Assembly (NCBI RefSeq): GCF_025200925.1
Contig: NZ_CP104174.1
Coordinates: 4,774,001-4,838,000 of the forward strand
From: Bradyrhizobium sp. CB1015
GTDB taxonomy: Bacteria; Pseudomonadota; Alphaproteobacteria; Rhizobiales; Xanthobacteraceae
Direction of reading: 5' to 3'
Length of the DNA: 64,000 nucleotides
Shown here one piece after another: positions 34,088-42,987 of the stretch. Every line of letters starts with the position of its first letter. Within the stretch, counting starts at the first letter, position 1. The translations under genes and the position numbers were made by a program. The notes beneath the pieces are model-generated. The model was not told the DNA's origin. It made no database searches and saw nothing but the letters and a program-made list of their open reading frames with translations.

Positions 34088-35353
34088 CTATTTGACGAGG
34101 ATCAGCGAGAGCGAGGGATAGAGCGAGAGCAGCACCAGGAGGACGCAGGAGATGACGAAGAAGGGCAGCGTCACCATGAACATCCTGCCGGGCTTGGCGC
34201 CGGTGACGGCGGCCGCGACGAAGAAGCAGAGCCCGACCGGCGGCGACAAGAGCCCGAGCACGAGGTTGATCACCACGACGACGCCGAACTGCCGGGGGTC
34301 GATGTGATAGATCTCGGTTGCGACCGGCAGCAGGATCGGCACCGTCATGATCAGGCCGGGAATGCCGTCGATGACCGTGCCGATCACGAGCAGGATGACG
34401 TTGCAGATCAGCATGAAGCTGACGGGATCCTTGGCGGCGGTCTGGATCCAGGCGGCGGTCTCCTGCGGCACCTTGCCGAAGATCAGCACCCAGGAGAACA
34501 CGGCGGCGGCCGCCACCAGAAACAGCACGATCGCCGAATAGATGGCGCTGCGCAGCATCATCTGCGGCAGCTGCGAGAACTCGAATTCCTTGGTCCAGAA
34601 CTTTCCGACCAGCGCGGCGGCCACCGCGCCGACGGCGGCGGATTCCGTCGCGTTCGCGAGGCCGCCGAGGATGGTGCCGACGATGACGATCGGGATCAGC
34701 AGTGTCGGCGAGGTCCGCAGGATGGTCATAACGCGCTGGCGCGGCGTCTGGTAGTCCGCGCGGGGATAGTTGTAGATGTAGCCCATCAGCGCGATGACGA
34801 GGCAGAACATCACGGTGAGGATGACGCCGGGCACGATGCCGGCGATCAGCATGTCGCTGACCGAGACCTGCGCCAGCACGCTGTAGACCACGAACATCAC
34901 CGAGGGCGGGATGATCGGGCCGAGCATGCCGCCATAGGCGGTGAGGCCCGCGGCGAAGGTCTTGTCGTAGCCCTTCTTCTCCATCTCCGGGACCATGATC
35001 TGGGCCATGATCGCGACCTGCGCGGTCGCAGATCCCAGGATGGAGGAGATGAACATGTTGGCGAGGATGTTGACGTAGGCGAGCCCGCCCTTGAGCGAGC
35101 CGACGAAGGCCATCGCCATGTCGACGATACGCCTTGTGATGCCGCCGCCATTCATGATCTCGCCGATCAGGATGAACAGCGGGATCGCGATCAGGCCGTA
35201 GCTGTCGACGCCGCCGAACAGCTGCAGCGGATAAGACTGGAACAGCACCGGGTTGCCCGAGGCGGCGATATAGACGAGGCCGGCAAGGCACAGGCAGAGC
35301 CCGATCGGCACGCCGACCAGCATGAACGCCATGAAAGCCGCTGACGTGATCAT
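34088..35353 (-). CDS. TRAP transporter large permease, DctM family
   Basis: 421 residues with about 12 hydrophobic helices; signatures include the IPLFILIGEIMNGGGI helix, GMLGPIIPPSVMFVVYS and LGLLSPPVGLCFFV. The ATG at 35353 overlaps the dctQ stop by one base (TGATG). Sodium-coupled uptake permease working with the adjacent DctQ and DctP. Confidence 0.9.
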   Translation of the reverse strand: MITSAAFMAFMLVGVPIGLCLCLAGLVYIAASGNPVLFQSYPLQLFGGVDSYGLIAIPLFILIGEIMNGGGITRRIVDMAMAFVGSLKGGLAYVNILANMFISSILGSATAQVAIMAQIMVPEMEKKGYDKTFAAGLTAYGGMLGPIIPPSVMFVVYSVLAQVSVSDMLIAGIVPGVILTVMFCLVIALMGYIYNYPRADYQTPRQRVMTILRTSPTLLIPIVIVGTILGGLANATESAAVGAVAAALVGKFWTKEFEFSQLPQMMLRSAIYSAIVLFLVAAAAVFSWVLIFGKVPQETAAWIQTAAKDPVSFMLICNVILLVIGTVIDGIPGLIMTVPILLPVATEIYHIDPRQFGVVVVINLVLGLLSPPVGLCFFVAAAVTGAKPGRMFMVTLPFFVISCVLLVLLSLYPSLSLILVK

Positions 35354-35976
35354 CAATTGACCCCGTCGAGCTCGGAGAGCTGAAAGCCCTTCGGCGGCGT
35401 GCGCGGGACCAGCTCGAGATCTTCCAGAAGATTGGCGAGGCCATGGACGGTCATGGACACCGCGAAGATCGGCAGCGTCAGATAGAGCACCCAGGTCGGC
35501 CAGTTCAGCGTCTGGGTGCGCTCGGTGTAGAGGAAGTTGAAGGTCTCGGCGGCGAGCTTGCGCCCGTCGAAGCCGGCGCGGGCGAGGCCGACCGGATCCA
35601 TCCAGAGCACGCAGGTGACAATCAGCGCGACGCCGAACACGACGACGAGGCCGGTCGAGATCACCTTAGCGGTCTTCTGGTGCTGCAGCGACAGCCGCTC
35701 CGTCAGCATGGTCACCGCGAAATCGAGCCGCAGCCGCGTCATCGCGGACGCCCCGATGAAGGTCAGCCAGACCACGCAATAGACGGCGGATTCGTCGATC
35801 CAGTAGATCGGGAAATGCGAGTAGCGGGTGACGACGTTCACCAGGATCAGGCCGGTGAGCAGGTACATCAGGGCCATCAGCGCCAGCCGCTCGCAGGCGA
35901 GCAGGGCACTCGACATCCGGACGATCATGCGTCGGAGGCTGAGTGCGCGCGTGGCCGGCATCGTCTGCTCGATCAT
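35353..35976 (-). CDS. TRAP transporter small permease, DctQ family
   Basis: 207 residues with four transmembrane helices (LALMALMYLLTGLILVNVV, YCVVWLTFIGASAM and others) and the DctQ-type WIDE motif (YWIDESAVY). Start at the ATG 35976 (MIEQT) with weak ribosome-binding site; an ATG at 35961 is an alternative. First gene of the QMP-lyase operon, divergent from gntR. Confidence 0.85.
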   Translation of the reverse strand: MIEQTMPATRALSLRRMIVRMSSALLACERLALMALMYLLTGLILVNVVTRYSHFPIYWIDESAVYCVVWLTFIGASAMTRLRLDFAVTMLTERLSLQHQKTAKVISTGLVVVFGVALIVTCVLWMDPVGLARAGFDGRKLAAETFNFLYTERTQTLNWPTWVLYLTLPIFAVSMTVHGLANLLEDLELVPRTPPKGFQLSELDGVN

Positions 35977-36018
35977 GAAAGAGGCCCCAACCCCCGAAGA
36001 TTTGTCGTGCGATTGCCG

Positions 36019-36037
36019 AATGTATAAATTATACATT
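36019..36037. promoter_or_regulatory. candidate GntR operator palindrome
   Basis: AATGTATA-N3-TATACATT is a perfect 8+3+8 palindrome, A/T-rich in a GC-rich background, located 43 nt upstream of dctQ and 155 nt upstream of the divergent GntR-FCD gene. Such spaced palindromes are typical operators of FadR/VanR-subfamily GntR regulators. Confidence 0.65.
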
Positions 36038-36191
36038 TTGGGTGTCAAACGGAGTTTGCGGTCATTTCGGCGGCAGGGCGCGCTTTTGCTGGGCACTTTG
36101 CTTGTGGCGCGTTGGCTTTTGCCGGGCAGCTCAACATGCAAGACAGGGTCCGCGTCGGTCGCGCGAGTCGGGAAGGACAACAGACGATCAG

Positions 36192-36875
36192 ATGAAACAG
36201 CCTCTGAAGCATCGCACCCTGTCGGCTGCGATCGTCGACCAGCTCCGCCAGGCGATCCTCGATGGCACCTATCCGGCCGGATCGCAGCTGCGCCAGGATG
36301 CGCTCGGCGAGGCCTATGGCGTCAGCCGCATCCCCGTGCGCGAGGCGCTATTCCAGCTCGAAGCGGAAGGCCTGGTGCGGATCGTGCCGCAGAAGGGCGC
36401 CATCGTCTCGGAGCTGTCGCTGGACGAGATCAACGACGTGTTCGACCTGCGCCGCATCCTGGAGCCGCGGCTGCTGGCGCAGTCGGCGCCGCGCTTCACC
36501 TCAGACGATTTCGACGGGCTCGACGACATCCACCGGAGCTTCGAGAAGGCGATCAAGGCGCGCAATGTCAGCGACTGGGGTCAGCTCAACGCCGATTTCC
36601 ACATGGCGCTCTACGTCCATGCCCCGCAGCCGCGCACCCGCGCGATCGTGCTCTCGCTGCTGCAGACCAGCGACCGCTACACGCGGCTGCAGCTCTCGAA
36701 CACGAAGGCGATGGGCATTGCCGAGAAGGAGCACGCCCAGCTGATCGCGCTCTGCCGCGCGCAGAAGGTCGAGGAGGCCTGCCGGTTCCTGGAGCGGCAC
36801 ATCGAGGCCGTGCGCAAGGATTTATTGCAGGTCGTGGCGAACGCGCCGAAGTCGCGGCGGACGAGCGAGCCATAA
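36192..36875 (+). CDS. GntR family transcriptional regulator, FCD (FadR-C) subfamily
   Basis: 227 residues: N-terminal winged helix (LRQAILDGTYPAGSQLRQDA, then YGVSRIPVREALFQLEAEGL) and a C-terminal FCD all-helical effector domain with metal-type residues (D in NADFHMALY, H in KEHAQLI and RHIEAV). ATG at 36192. Divergent from the TRAP/lyase operon; likely its repressor. Confidence 0.92.
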   Translation: MKQPLKHRTLSAAIVDQLRQAILDGTYPAGSQLRQDALGEAYGVSRIPVREALFQLEAEGLVRIVPQKGAIVSELSLDEINDVFDLRRILEPRLLAQSAPRFTSDDFDGLDDIHRSFEKAIKARNVSDWGQLNADFHMALYVHAPQPRTRAIVLSLLQTSDRYTRLQLSNTKAMGIAEKEHAQLIALCRAQKVEEACRFLERHIEAVRKDLLQVVANAPKSRRTSEP

Positions 36876-36891
36876 TCGATGTGCCCGTAGC

Positions 36892-36979
36892 CCGTAGGAT
36901 GGGTAGAGCGCAGCGAAACCCATCAATTCCGTCCGCGCGGGGAGACGATGGGTTTCGCTGCGCTCTACCCACCCTACGG
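36892..36979. repeat. dispersed palindromic element, same family as 10871-10964
   Basis: 33-bp arms beginning CCGTAGGATGGGTAGAGCGC and ending in the complementary sequence with one mismatch. The core GTAGGATGGGTAGAGC is shared with 10871-10964. Located between the convergent gntR and the second TRAP operon. Confidence 0.8.
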
Positions 36980-36994
36980 CAGTTGCGATCGTCG

Positions 36995-38353
36995 TCACCT
37001 GCTCCCGTCCGGCCCCATCACGAGGTCCGGCAGCCAGGTCGAGATCCCCGGCACGACACACAGCAGCAGCACCGCGAGCATCATCAAGAGCACGAAGGGC
37101 AGCGTGCCCCAGATCACCTCGCGCAGAGGAATATCCGGCGCGACGTTACGGATGACGAAGATGTTGAGGCCGACGGGCGGATGGATCAGCCCCATCTCCA
37201 TCACGATGGTCATGACCACGCCGAACCAGATGATGTCGAAATTGGCGGCGCGGAGCGGCGGCAGGATGATCGGTGCCGTCATCAGGATGATCGAGACCGG
37301 CGGCAGGAAGAAGCCGAGCACGACGACCATGACGAGGATCGCGAACAGCAGCTCCCAGCGCGGCAGGTGCATCGCGACGATGGATTCGGCGACCGATTGC
37401 GAGATGTGCAGGTAGCTCATCACGTAGGAATAGAGCAGCGACATGCCGATGATCATCATCAGCATGGTCGATTCCCGGATCGTCGACTTCATGATCGGGG
37501 CGAGGTCGCTCGGGCGCCACACGCTGTAGATCGCCGCGATCAGCGCCAGCGCCAGGAGGCCGCCAAGGCCGGCAGTCTCCGACGGCGTGGCATAGCCGCC
37601 ATAGAGCGCGATCATGACGCCGGTGAGCAACAGCACGAAGGGGATCACGCGCGGCAGCACGCTGAAGCGCTCGGCGAGCGTATACTCGTCGCGGGTGAGG
37701 ATCGCAGCCTCCGGCCCGCCATTCTTGTAGACCGCTTCGGCCGCCTTGTATTCCTGGCGGAAACGGATCACGGCATAGGCGCCGAACAGCGTGACCAGCA
37801 GTAGGCCCGGCCCGATGCCGGCGAGGAACAGCCGTCCCAGCGACTTTTCGGCAGCGACCGCGAACAGGATCATGGTGATGGAGGGCGGAAGCAGGATGCC
37901 GAGCGTGCCGCCGGCAGCGATGATCCCAGCGGCGAAGCCGCCGGAATAGCCGCGCTTGCGCATCTCGGGGATACCGGCCGAGCCGATCGCCGAGCAGGTC
38001 GCGGGCGAGGAGCCCGCCATCGCCGCGAACAAGGCGCAGGCGAACACGTTGGCGACGCCGAGTCCGCCGGGGACGCGATGCAGCCAGGCATGCAGAGCCG
38101 AATAGAGATCCTGGCCCGCGCGCGACTTGCCGATCGCCGCGCCCTTCAGGATGAAGAGCGGGATCGACAGAAGCGTGATCGAGGCCATCTCCTCGTAGAC
38201 GTTCTGCGTCACCGTATCGAGCGAGGCCGAGGGCATGTAGATGCCCATGAACACGACCGCGACCGCGCCGAGCGCGAACGCAATCGGCATGCCCGAGAAC
38301 ATCACCAGCAGCGTCGCAATGCCGTAGGCAAGGCCAATGCCGAAAACGCTCAT
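36995..38353 (-). CDS. TRAP transporter large permease, DctM family (second system)
   Basis: 452 residues, about 12-13 helices, with SIPLFILKGAAIGKS, GGTLGILLPPSITMILF and MGLIHPPVGLNIFVI. Overlaps the dctQ stop by 4 nt (ATGA). Third gene of a dctP-dctQ-dctM operon. Confidence 0.9.
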   Translation of the reverse strand: MSVFGIGLAYGIATLLVMFSGMPIAFALGAVAVVFMGIYMPSASLDTVTQNVYEEMASITLLSIPLFILKGAAIGKSRAGQDLYSALHAWLHRVPGGLGVANVFACALFAAMAGSSPATCSAIGSAGIPEMRKRGYSGGFAAGIIAAGGTLGILLPPSITMILFAVAAEKSLGRLFLAGIGPGLLLVTLFGAYAVIRFRQEYKAAEAVYKNGGPEAAILTRDEYTLAERFSVLPRVIPFVLLLTGVMIALYGGYATPSETAGLGGLLALALIAAIYSVWRPSDLAPIMKSTIRESTMLMMIIGMSLLYSYVMSYLHISQSVAESIVAMHLPRWELLFAILVMVVVLGFFLPPVSIILMTAPIILPPLRAANFDIIWFGVVMTIVMEMGLIHPPVGLNIFVIRNVAPDIPLREVIWGTLPFVLLMMLAVLLLCVVPGISTWLPDLVMGPDGSR

Positions 38354-38904
38354 GGCCGCTTGGCTCCGGTGAAGGGCAGCGCAAGCTGCACGAGAATCTG
38401 GAGGCAGAGCAGGCTCATCCCGAGTGCCATCAGCGAATAGGGGATCGCGAGCGGCGGCGACCACATCGAGTTGGAGACTTGGCCGTCGACATAGGCCTCA
38501 TGGGCCAGGGTCCAGGACTTCCAGGTGAAGAAGGCGCAGAACAGGAATGTGGCGGCATCGACCAGCCAGAGGCGAACCCTGTTCGCGAGTGGCGACAGCA
38601 GGCCGACGAAGGCCTCGATGCCGATGTGACCGCGGCTCTGCTGCACATAGGCCGCCGTCATGAAAGTAGCGCCGACCAGGAGGAACACGGCGGCCTCGTC
38701 CTGCCAGTAATTGGCGGCCTTGAACAGCGCGCGGCTGAGCACGCTGTAGCTCAGGATGGTGCAGGCCGCGACCAGCGCAATCGCGGCGAACACGACGATG
38801 ATGCTGTTGAGGACGGCGAGACCGCGATCGATCGCCGCCGCAGGGCCGGTCCCTGCGGCAACGCTCGCCCGGTCGTCACGATCCGGAAGCGGACCGTGGC
38901 TCAT
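38350..38904 (-). CDS. TRAP transporter small permease, DctQ family (second system)
   Basis: 184 residues with four hydrophobic helices and the DctQ-like YWQDEAAVFLLVGATFM segment. ATG at 38904 overlaps the dctP stop by 4 nt. The first ~25 residues are hydrophilic. Confidence 0.85.
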   Translation of the reverse strand: MSHGPLPDRDDRASVAAGTGPAAAIDRGLAVLNSIIVVFAAIALVAACTILSYSVLSRALFKAANYWQDEAAVFLLVGATFMTAAYVQQSRGHIGIEAFVGLLSPLANRVRLWLVDAATFLFCAFFTWKSWTLAHEAYVDGQVSNSMWSPPLAIPYSLMALGMSLLCLQILVQLALPFTGAKRP

Positions 38905-39923
38905 GCCGCGACGTCGATGGCGAGCTTGAGCAGGTTTGCGGCGGTCGCGGTCTTGGCGCTGTAGTCCTTCCAGGCGGTGTCGCGGGCGATGTCGCGCCAC
39001 TTGCCGACGGTCGCGGCGTCGAGCACCGAGACCTTGGCGCCGGCCTTCTCATAGACCTTGGCGACCTCGACGTCGTCGTCCTGCGCGCCCTTGCGGCCGA
39101 AGGCTTCGAGCTCGGTGCCGACCGCGAGCAGGATGTCCTGATGGTTCTTCGGCAGCTTGTCGAAGATCGCCTTCGACATCATCAGCGGCTCAAGCATGAA
39201 CCAGTAGGAGGCGCCTGCGCCTGATGTCAGCGACTTCGCGACCTCTTCGAGGCGGAACGAGATCAGGCTGGTCGAGGAGGTGATGCCGGCATCGCAGGCG
39301 CCGGTCTGCATCGCCGCGTAGATTTCGTTGGAAGGCACCGACAGCACCGAGGCGCCGGCGGTCTGCAGCACCATGTCCATCTCGCGCGAGCCGCCGCGCA
39401 CCTTGAGACCCTTGGCGTCTTCCGGCGCGACGATCGGCCTAGAGCGGCTGGCGACGCCGCCGGCCTGCCAGACCCAGGTGAGCAGGATGATGCCCTTGTC
39501 GGCGAGGAAGTCGGTCAGCGCCTTGCCGACGGGCTCCTTCTTCCAGCGCAGGCCCTGATCGTACGTGGTCACCAGGCCCGGCATCAGGCCGATATTGGTC
39601 TCCGGCACCTCGCCGCCGGCATAGGGCATCGGATAGAGGCTGATATCGAGCGCGCCTTTGCGCATGGCGGAGAACTGCGCGTTGGTCTTGATCAGCGAGG
39701 AGTTCGGATAAATCTCGGCGGCAATGTCGCCATTGCTGCGCTTACTCACTTCGGCGGCGAACATGCGGCAGAGCCGGTCGCGGAAGTCGCCCTTGTCGAT
39801 GGTGCCGCCCGGAAATTGATGTGAGATCTTCAGCGCGGTCGCGGCCTGCGCGGTGCCAGTGCCGAAGCGCAGAATGGCGGGTGCCGCGACGGCGGTCGCG
39901 ATCAGATGTCGGCGCGTAATCAT
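38901..39923 (-). CDS. TRAP transporter substrate-binding protein, DctP family (second system)
   Basis: 340 residues with a Tat-like signal (TRRHLIATAVAAPAILRFG), then DctP core (LKISHQFPGGTIDKGDFRDR, LKVRGGSREMDMVLQTAG, PSNEIYAAMQTGACDA). ATG at 39923 has AAGGA with 8-nt spacing. Ligand unknown; no regulator or enzyme gene is adjacent. Confidence 0.88.
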   Translation of the reverse strand: MITRRHLIATAVAAPAILRFGTGTAQAATALKISHQFPGGTIDKGDFRDRLCRMFAAEVSKRSNGDIAAEIYPNSSLIKTNAQFSAMRKGALDISLYPMPYAGGEVPETNIGLMPGLVTTYDQGLRWKKEPVGKALTDFLADKGIILLTWVWQAGGVASRSRPIVAPEDAKGLKVRGGSREMDMVLQTAGASVLSVPSNEIYAAMQTGACDAGITSSTSLISFRLEEVAKSLTSGAGASYWFMLEPLMMSKAIFDKLPKNHQDILLAVGTELEAFGRKGAQDDDVEVAKVYEKAGAKVSVLDAATVGKWRDIARDTAWKDYSAKTATAANLLKLAIDVAA

Positions 39924-40243
39924 GGTGTGATTCCTTGGACTGTTCTTGTTGGTGTGATTTGGGTCGGGTCTCGTCAGACCGGCGTTCGGGCCCATCCTAG
40001 CCGGTCTTCCACCCGATATTCTCTCATCTGATAGTTCGAGACCGAATGCCCCGGCAAGTGCCGGCCGTGCTGCGCTGCACACTTGCGATCCCGGTTGTGA
40101 GCGCGAAGCACGCCGTACAACGGATGGCGGATAGCTCGCCAAAATTTATCGACAGCGGCGTAACAACGCCGGCTGGCGATCCGTCGATATTGAATAGCGG
40201 CGTCCGTCGCTGACAAACACGCATCTCGAAGGAAAGATGAACC
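39924..40243. other. 320-bp intergenic region, nothing recognised
   Basis: Divergent region between the second TRAP operon and the MXKDX-repeat gene. No gene, hairpin terminator or clear operator could be supported; it must contain both promoters. Confidence 0.5.
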
Positions 40244-40489
40244 ATGACCATTCGCACCCGCATCGTGCTCGGCGTCTCGGCTGCCGCTCTCTCGCTAGGC
40301 CTCGCATTTGCGCCGGCCGCCTTTGCTCAGGACAAGATGGGCAAGGACGACGGCATGATGAAAAAGGACACGATGTCCAAGGACGGCATGATGAAGAAGG
40401 ACCACATGTCCAAGGACGACGGCATGAAGAAGGACCACATGTCGAAGGACGGCATGAAGAAAGACGACGGGATGATGAAGAAGAACTGA
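40244..40489 (+). CDS. pentapeptide MXKDX repeat protein (81 aa)
   Basis: Signal peptide (IVLGVSAAALSLGLAFAPAAFA) followed by repeats of the form M(S/K)KD(G/H/D)M, e.g. KDTMSKDGMMKKDHMSKD. This matches the secreted MXKDX repeat family. Methionine- and aspartate-rich repeats could bind metals, but the function is unknown. AAGGA lies 10 nt before the ATG. Confidence 0.85.
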   Translation: MTIRTRIVLGVSAAALSLGLAFAPAAFAQDKMGKDDGMMKKDTMSKDGMMKKDHMSKDDGMKKDHMSKDGMKKDDGMMKKN

Positions 40490-40615
40490 TCCCTGCTCGT
40501 CGTCGCGCGACGACCCTTTGGCGGACCGCGCCCTCTCGAAATCCGGCGGCGGCCCTTGAGGCCGCCTCCGGAATGATAGTTTAGTTCAAGTTCAACTGAA
40601 CGTGACCAGCGAGTC

Positions 40616-40963
40616 TTACTTGCGCTTTGCCTTGCGGGCGGCGTAGCGCGCATCGCGCTTGGCCTTCTGCTCGGCCTCGAGCGCAGCCTGCCTCTCGGCG
40701 GCTTCCTCAGCTTCCCGCGCGATCCGCGCAGCTTCGGCGGCCTTGGCCTCTTCCTCGAGGCGCTTCTGCTCGGCCTTTTCGGCCTCGCGCGCGGCCTTTG
40801 CCTCGGCACGCTTGGCCGCGAGTGCCTCGCGTTCAGCACGGCGCGCGATCACCGCCGGATCATCGGGGCCCGGCTGCGATTTGAACTTGTTCAAAAGATT
40901 CTTGCGGGCATCCTGTGCCGCCTTTTGCCGGTCTGCGAAGCCGGGTTCCCTGAATCCACTCAT
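40616..40963 (-). CDS. DUF6481 family protein (115 aa)
   Basis: Begins MSGFREPGFADRQKAAQDAR, the conserved DUF6481 start, with FKSQPGPDDPAV following, then a long Ala/Glu/Arg-rich helix and a Lys-rich end (YAARKAKRK). Probable extended coiled coil; nucleic-acid binding is possible from the charge. No gene is seen between 40964 and 41227. Confidence 0.8.
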   Translation of the reverse strand: MSGFREPGFADRQKAAQDARKNLLNKFKSQPGPDDPAVIARRAEREALAAKRAEAKAAREAEKAEQKRLEEEAKAAEAARIAREAEEAAERQAALEAEQKAKRDARYAARKAKRK

Positions 40964-41227
40964 CGACGAGCCTTGTCTTCCTCGCTTTCGATCCTACATC
41001 GGTGCCTGTTGGTACGTCGGCTGGGCATAGCAGGCGCCACGCGACGCAGAAGCGTGTACATCGGCGCGCGTCGCGAAGCCACCCATAATCGCAGCCGATC
41101 AGGTCAACGAAAAATCGCCCCCCGACGATCTCTCGTAGCCCGGAAAAACTGCTGAATTGTGATCTCCCTCATAAGGGAGCACACGGGCGACGCCTAGCGT
41201 CCGCCCGCTACGAGACGGAGCACGGGC

Positions 41228-41464
41228 ATGACAATCTCAAGACCAAGCCTGAAGGCGCTCGCGGTTGCCTTTGCCCTGGCAAGCGTGGCCGGCGCCGCGC
41301 TGCTGCTTGCTCGTCCGCAGCCCATCGAAAGTGCCGTGCTGGGAGCGGATTGGGAATGCACCCGGACCGCATTCGTGCTCACGAGCTGCGCACCGCGCGT
41401 CCAGGAGGCCATTCCGGCGGTCGAAACCTCGCGCAGGGATCCGGTCCCGCCGACCCGGGGCTGA
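41228..41464 (+). CDS. small exported or anchored hypothetical protein (78 aa)
   Basis: N-terminal hydrophobic helix (LAVAFALASVAGAALLLA) followed by a short domain with two cysteines (WECTRTAFVLTSC) that may form a disulfide in the periplasm. Function unknown; followed closely by another small membrane protein. Confidence 0.6.
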   Translation: MTISRPSLKALAVAFALASVAGAALLLARPQPIESAVLGADWECTRTAFVLTSCAPRVQEAIPAVETSRRDPVPPTRG

Positions 41465-41526
41465 TCGGGCTGTGACGCGACGCCGCAGAGGTGGTAAAGC
41501 CAGCGCGCCAGCGTGCCCAGGCGGCC

Positions 41527-41763
41527 ATGTCGAAGCCAGAGCCCAGATCCAAACCGGGCGAGGAGCGCCATCCTCGACCGAACCGTCAGCCCAAGCGTCC
41601 GTCAGGCGGCGACCGCCGCGGCGCGCTCGCGGGATTGATCATCGCGGTCGTGATCCTCGGCGTCGGCTGGTGGCTTGCCCGAGATCTGACGGCAGCCAGC
41701 AAGATGCAGGATTGCCTGATGTCCGGGCGAAGCAATTGCAACGTGATCGAGCCGGCTCGCTAG
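41527..41763 (+). CDS. small membrane-anchored hypothetical protein (78 aa)
   Basis: A ~35-residue Pro/Arg-rich cytoplasmic segment, one transmembrane helix (ALAGLIIAVVILGVGWWLA) and a short tail with two Cys (MQDCLMSGRSNCNVIEPAR). ATG at 41527 chosen; a GTG at 41491 is in frame. Tail pattern CLxxGRxNC recurs in small rhizobial proteins. Confidence 0.65.
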   Translation: MSKPEPRSKPGEERHPRPNRQPKRPSGGDRRGALAGLIIAVVILGVGWWLARDLTAASKMQDCLMSGRSNCNVIEPAR

Positions 41764-41937
41764 CCGCGCTCCAGCACGGCCCGTAGGGCTGAAAAAAGGT
41801 CCCGCTCTTAATCATTTGTAACGGGACTTAGCCGATCAAGCAGGGCAGTGATTTCGGCCGGCATCAGCCCGACGCGCGGCGATTCGTCGATCGCGCCCGG
41901 GAAGCACGGCCGTGGAAAGAGCAGGGGGCTAGCGCGC

Positions 41938-42696
41938 ATGAGTGCGTCCAAACGCATCAAGATCATCATTCCCGTGGTCTCCGCCATCTCGTTGGTCGCG
42001 CTGTCGGCGCAAGCCCAGGAGGCCAGGCCGCCGAAAGACGCCGGCCCACCGCCGGCCGGGCCGGCTGCAGGCGCGCCGCCACAGGCCAATCCGGCCATGC
42101 GCAAGGGCCCTCCGCCCCAGCAGGCGGCCCGGCCTGCGCAGCCCGGCGGTCAACCCAATGCAGGTCACAACGCCGGCGGCCCGCCGCCCGGACGTCACGT
42201 TGCGCGCGGTCCTGCTCCGGCACGGGACTGGGGCGGACACACCTATCGCGGCAATCTCGCCTGGGAGGGCGGACGCTGGCGCCACGAAGTCCGCCATGGC
42301 CGCTCCGGCTGGTGGTGGGACGTTGGCGGCGTCTGGTATTATTATCCGCAGCGCATGGCTGGCCCGCCGGCCTACATCTCAGAGGACTATATCGACGACG
42401 TGCCGGTGGCCTATGCCCCGCCTCCGGTGGCCTATGCGCCGCCACCTCCGCCGCCGCCACCGGCTGATCCCGGCGCAAGCGCGCTTGGCGGCGCGATCGT
42501 CGGCGGCCTGCTGGGCGGCCTGATCTCGGGCAATGCAACAGGGGCTGCCGCTGGCGCGGTCTTCGGCGGTGCGACGGGCGCCATCGCCGGCGCGACCGCG
42601 GCATCCCAGCCCGGCTATTACTGGGCGCAGGGCACCTGCTACTACCGCTATCCGAACGGCCAATATGTGCAGGTCGATCCCCGCGCCTGCTATTGA
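41938..42696 (+). CDS. exported Pro/Gly-rich protein with glycine-zipper domain (252 aa)
   Basis: Export signal (IIIPVVSAISLVALSAQAQ), long Pro/Gly/Ala-rich low-complexity region, a W/H-rich motif (WEGGRWRHEVRHGRSGWWWD) seen in small YXWV-type envelope proteins, a poly-Pro hinge, then a glycine zipper (GGAIVGGLLGGLISGNATGA) and a C-terminal Tyr/Cys domain (GTCYYRYPNGQYV). Probably outer-membrane or cell-wall associated. ATG at 41938 preferred over a frame open 30 codons upstream. Confidence 0.7.
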   Translation: MSASKRIKIIIPVVSAISLVALSAQAQEARPPKDAGPPPAGPAAGAPPQANPAMRKGPPPQQAARPAQPGGQPNAGHNAGGPPPGRHVARGPAPARDWGGHTYRGNLAWEGGRWRHEVRHGRSGWWWDVGGVWYYYPQRMAGPPAYISEDYIDDVPVAYAPPPVAYAPPPPPPPPADPGASALGGAIVGGLLGGLISGNATGAAAGAVFGGATGAIAGATAASQPGYYWAQGTCYYRYPNGQYVQVDPRACY

Positions 42697-42732
42697 GCTT
42701 TCTGTTGAGTTTTCGTGGCCGGATTGAACCAT

Positions 42733-42762
42733 TGAGGCGGGCTTGGCCCGCCTCATCTTTTT
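42733..42762 (+). terminator. rho-independent terminator
   Basis: GAGGCGGGC, loop TTG, GCCCGCCTC, then ATCTTTTT on the plus strand, 37 nt after the glycine-zipper gene. Confidence 0.9.
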
Positions 42763-42859
42763 GCACGCCGGCGGCCGCTTTGAATTAGCTCTGGCGCTCG
42801 CCGCCGCCTCACGCAAATCTCAAAGAAAAATGACGGGATGATTCGCGGGGATATGGGAC

Positions 42860-42952
42860 ATGCTGGATGCCATCCAGATCAGCCTGGCGCTTTGGGCCAT
42901 GATCGTTTGCGGCGGAATTAAACTCTCGCAGGTGCTGCCCAGCCTGATCTAA
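42860..42952 (+). CDS. possible tiny membrane protein (30 aa)
   Basis: MLDAIQISLALWAMIVCGGI followed by KLSQVLPSLI: one hydrophobic helix. A GGGGATATGGGAC sequence precedes the ATG. Short length makes the call tentative. Confidence 0.45.
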   Translation: MLDAIQISLALWAMIVCGGIKLSQVLPSLI

Positions 42953-42987
42953 GGCGCGCTCAGCGGGCAGACCAATCGCTTCGTCTG

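Noticed and set aside
33081..35444. Possible fusion of dctM and dctP in one 787-codon frame
   Set aside because: The upstream part of that frame is an off-frame reading of dctM with Arg-rich nonsense; dctP has its own AAAGGAG and export signal at 34064.
40244..40489. MXKDX repeats as a DNA-level tandem repeat array
   Set aside because: Repetition is at codon level within a secreted protein with signal peptide; it is the known protein-repeat family.
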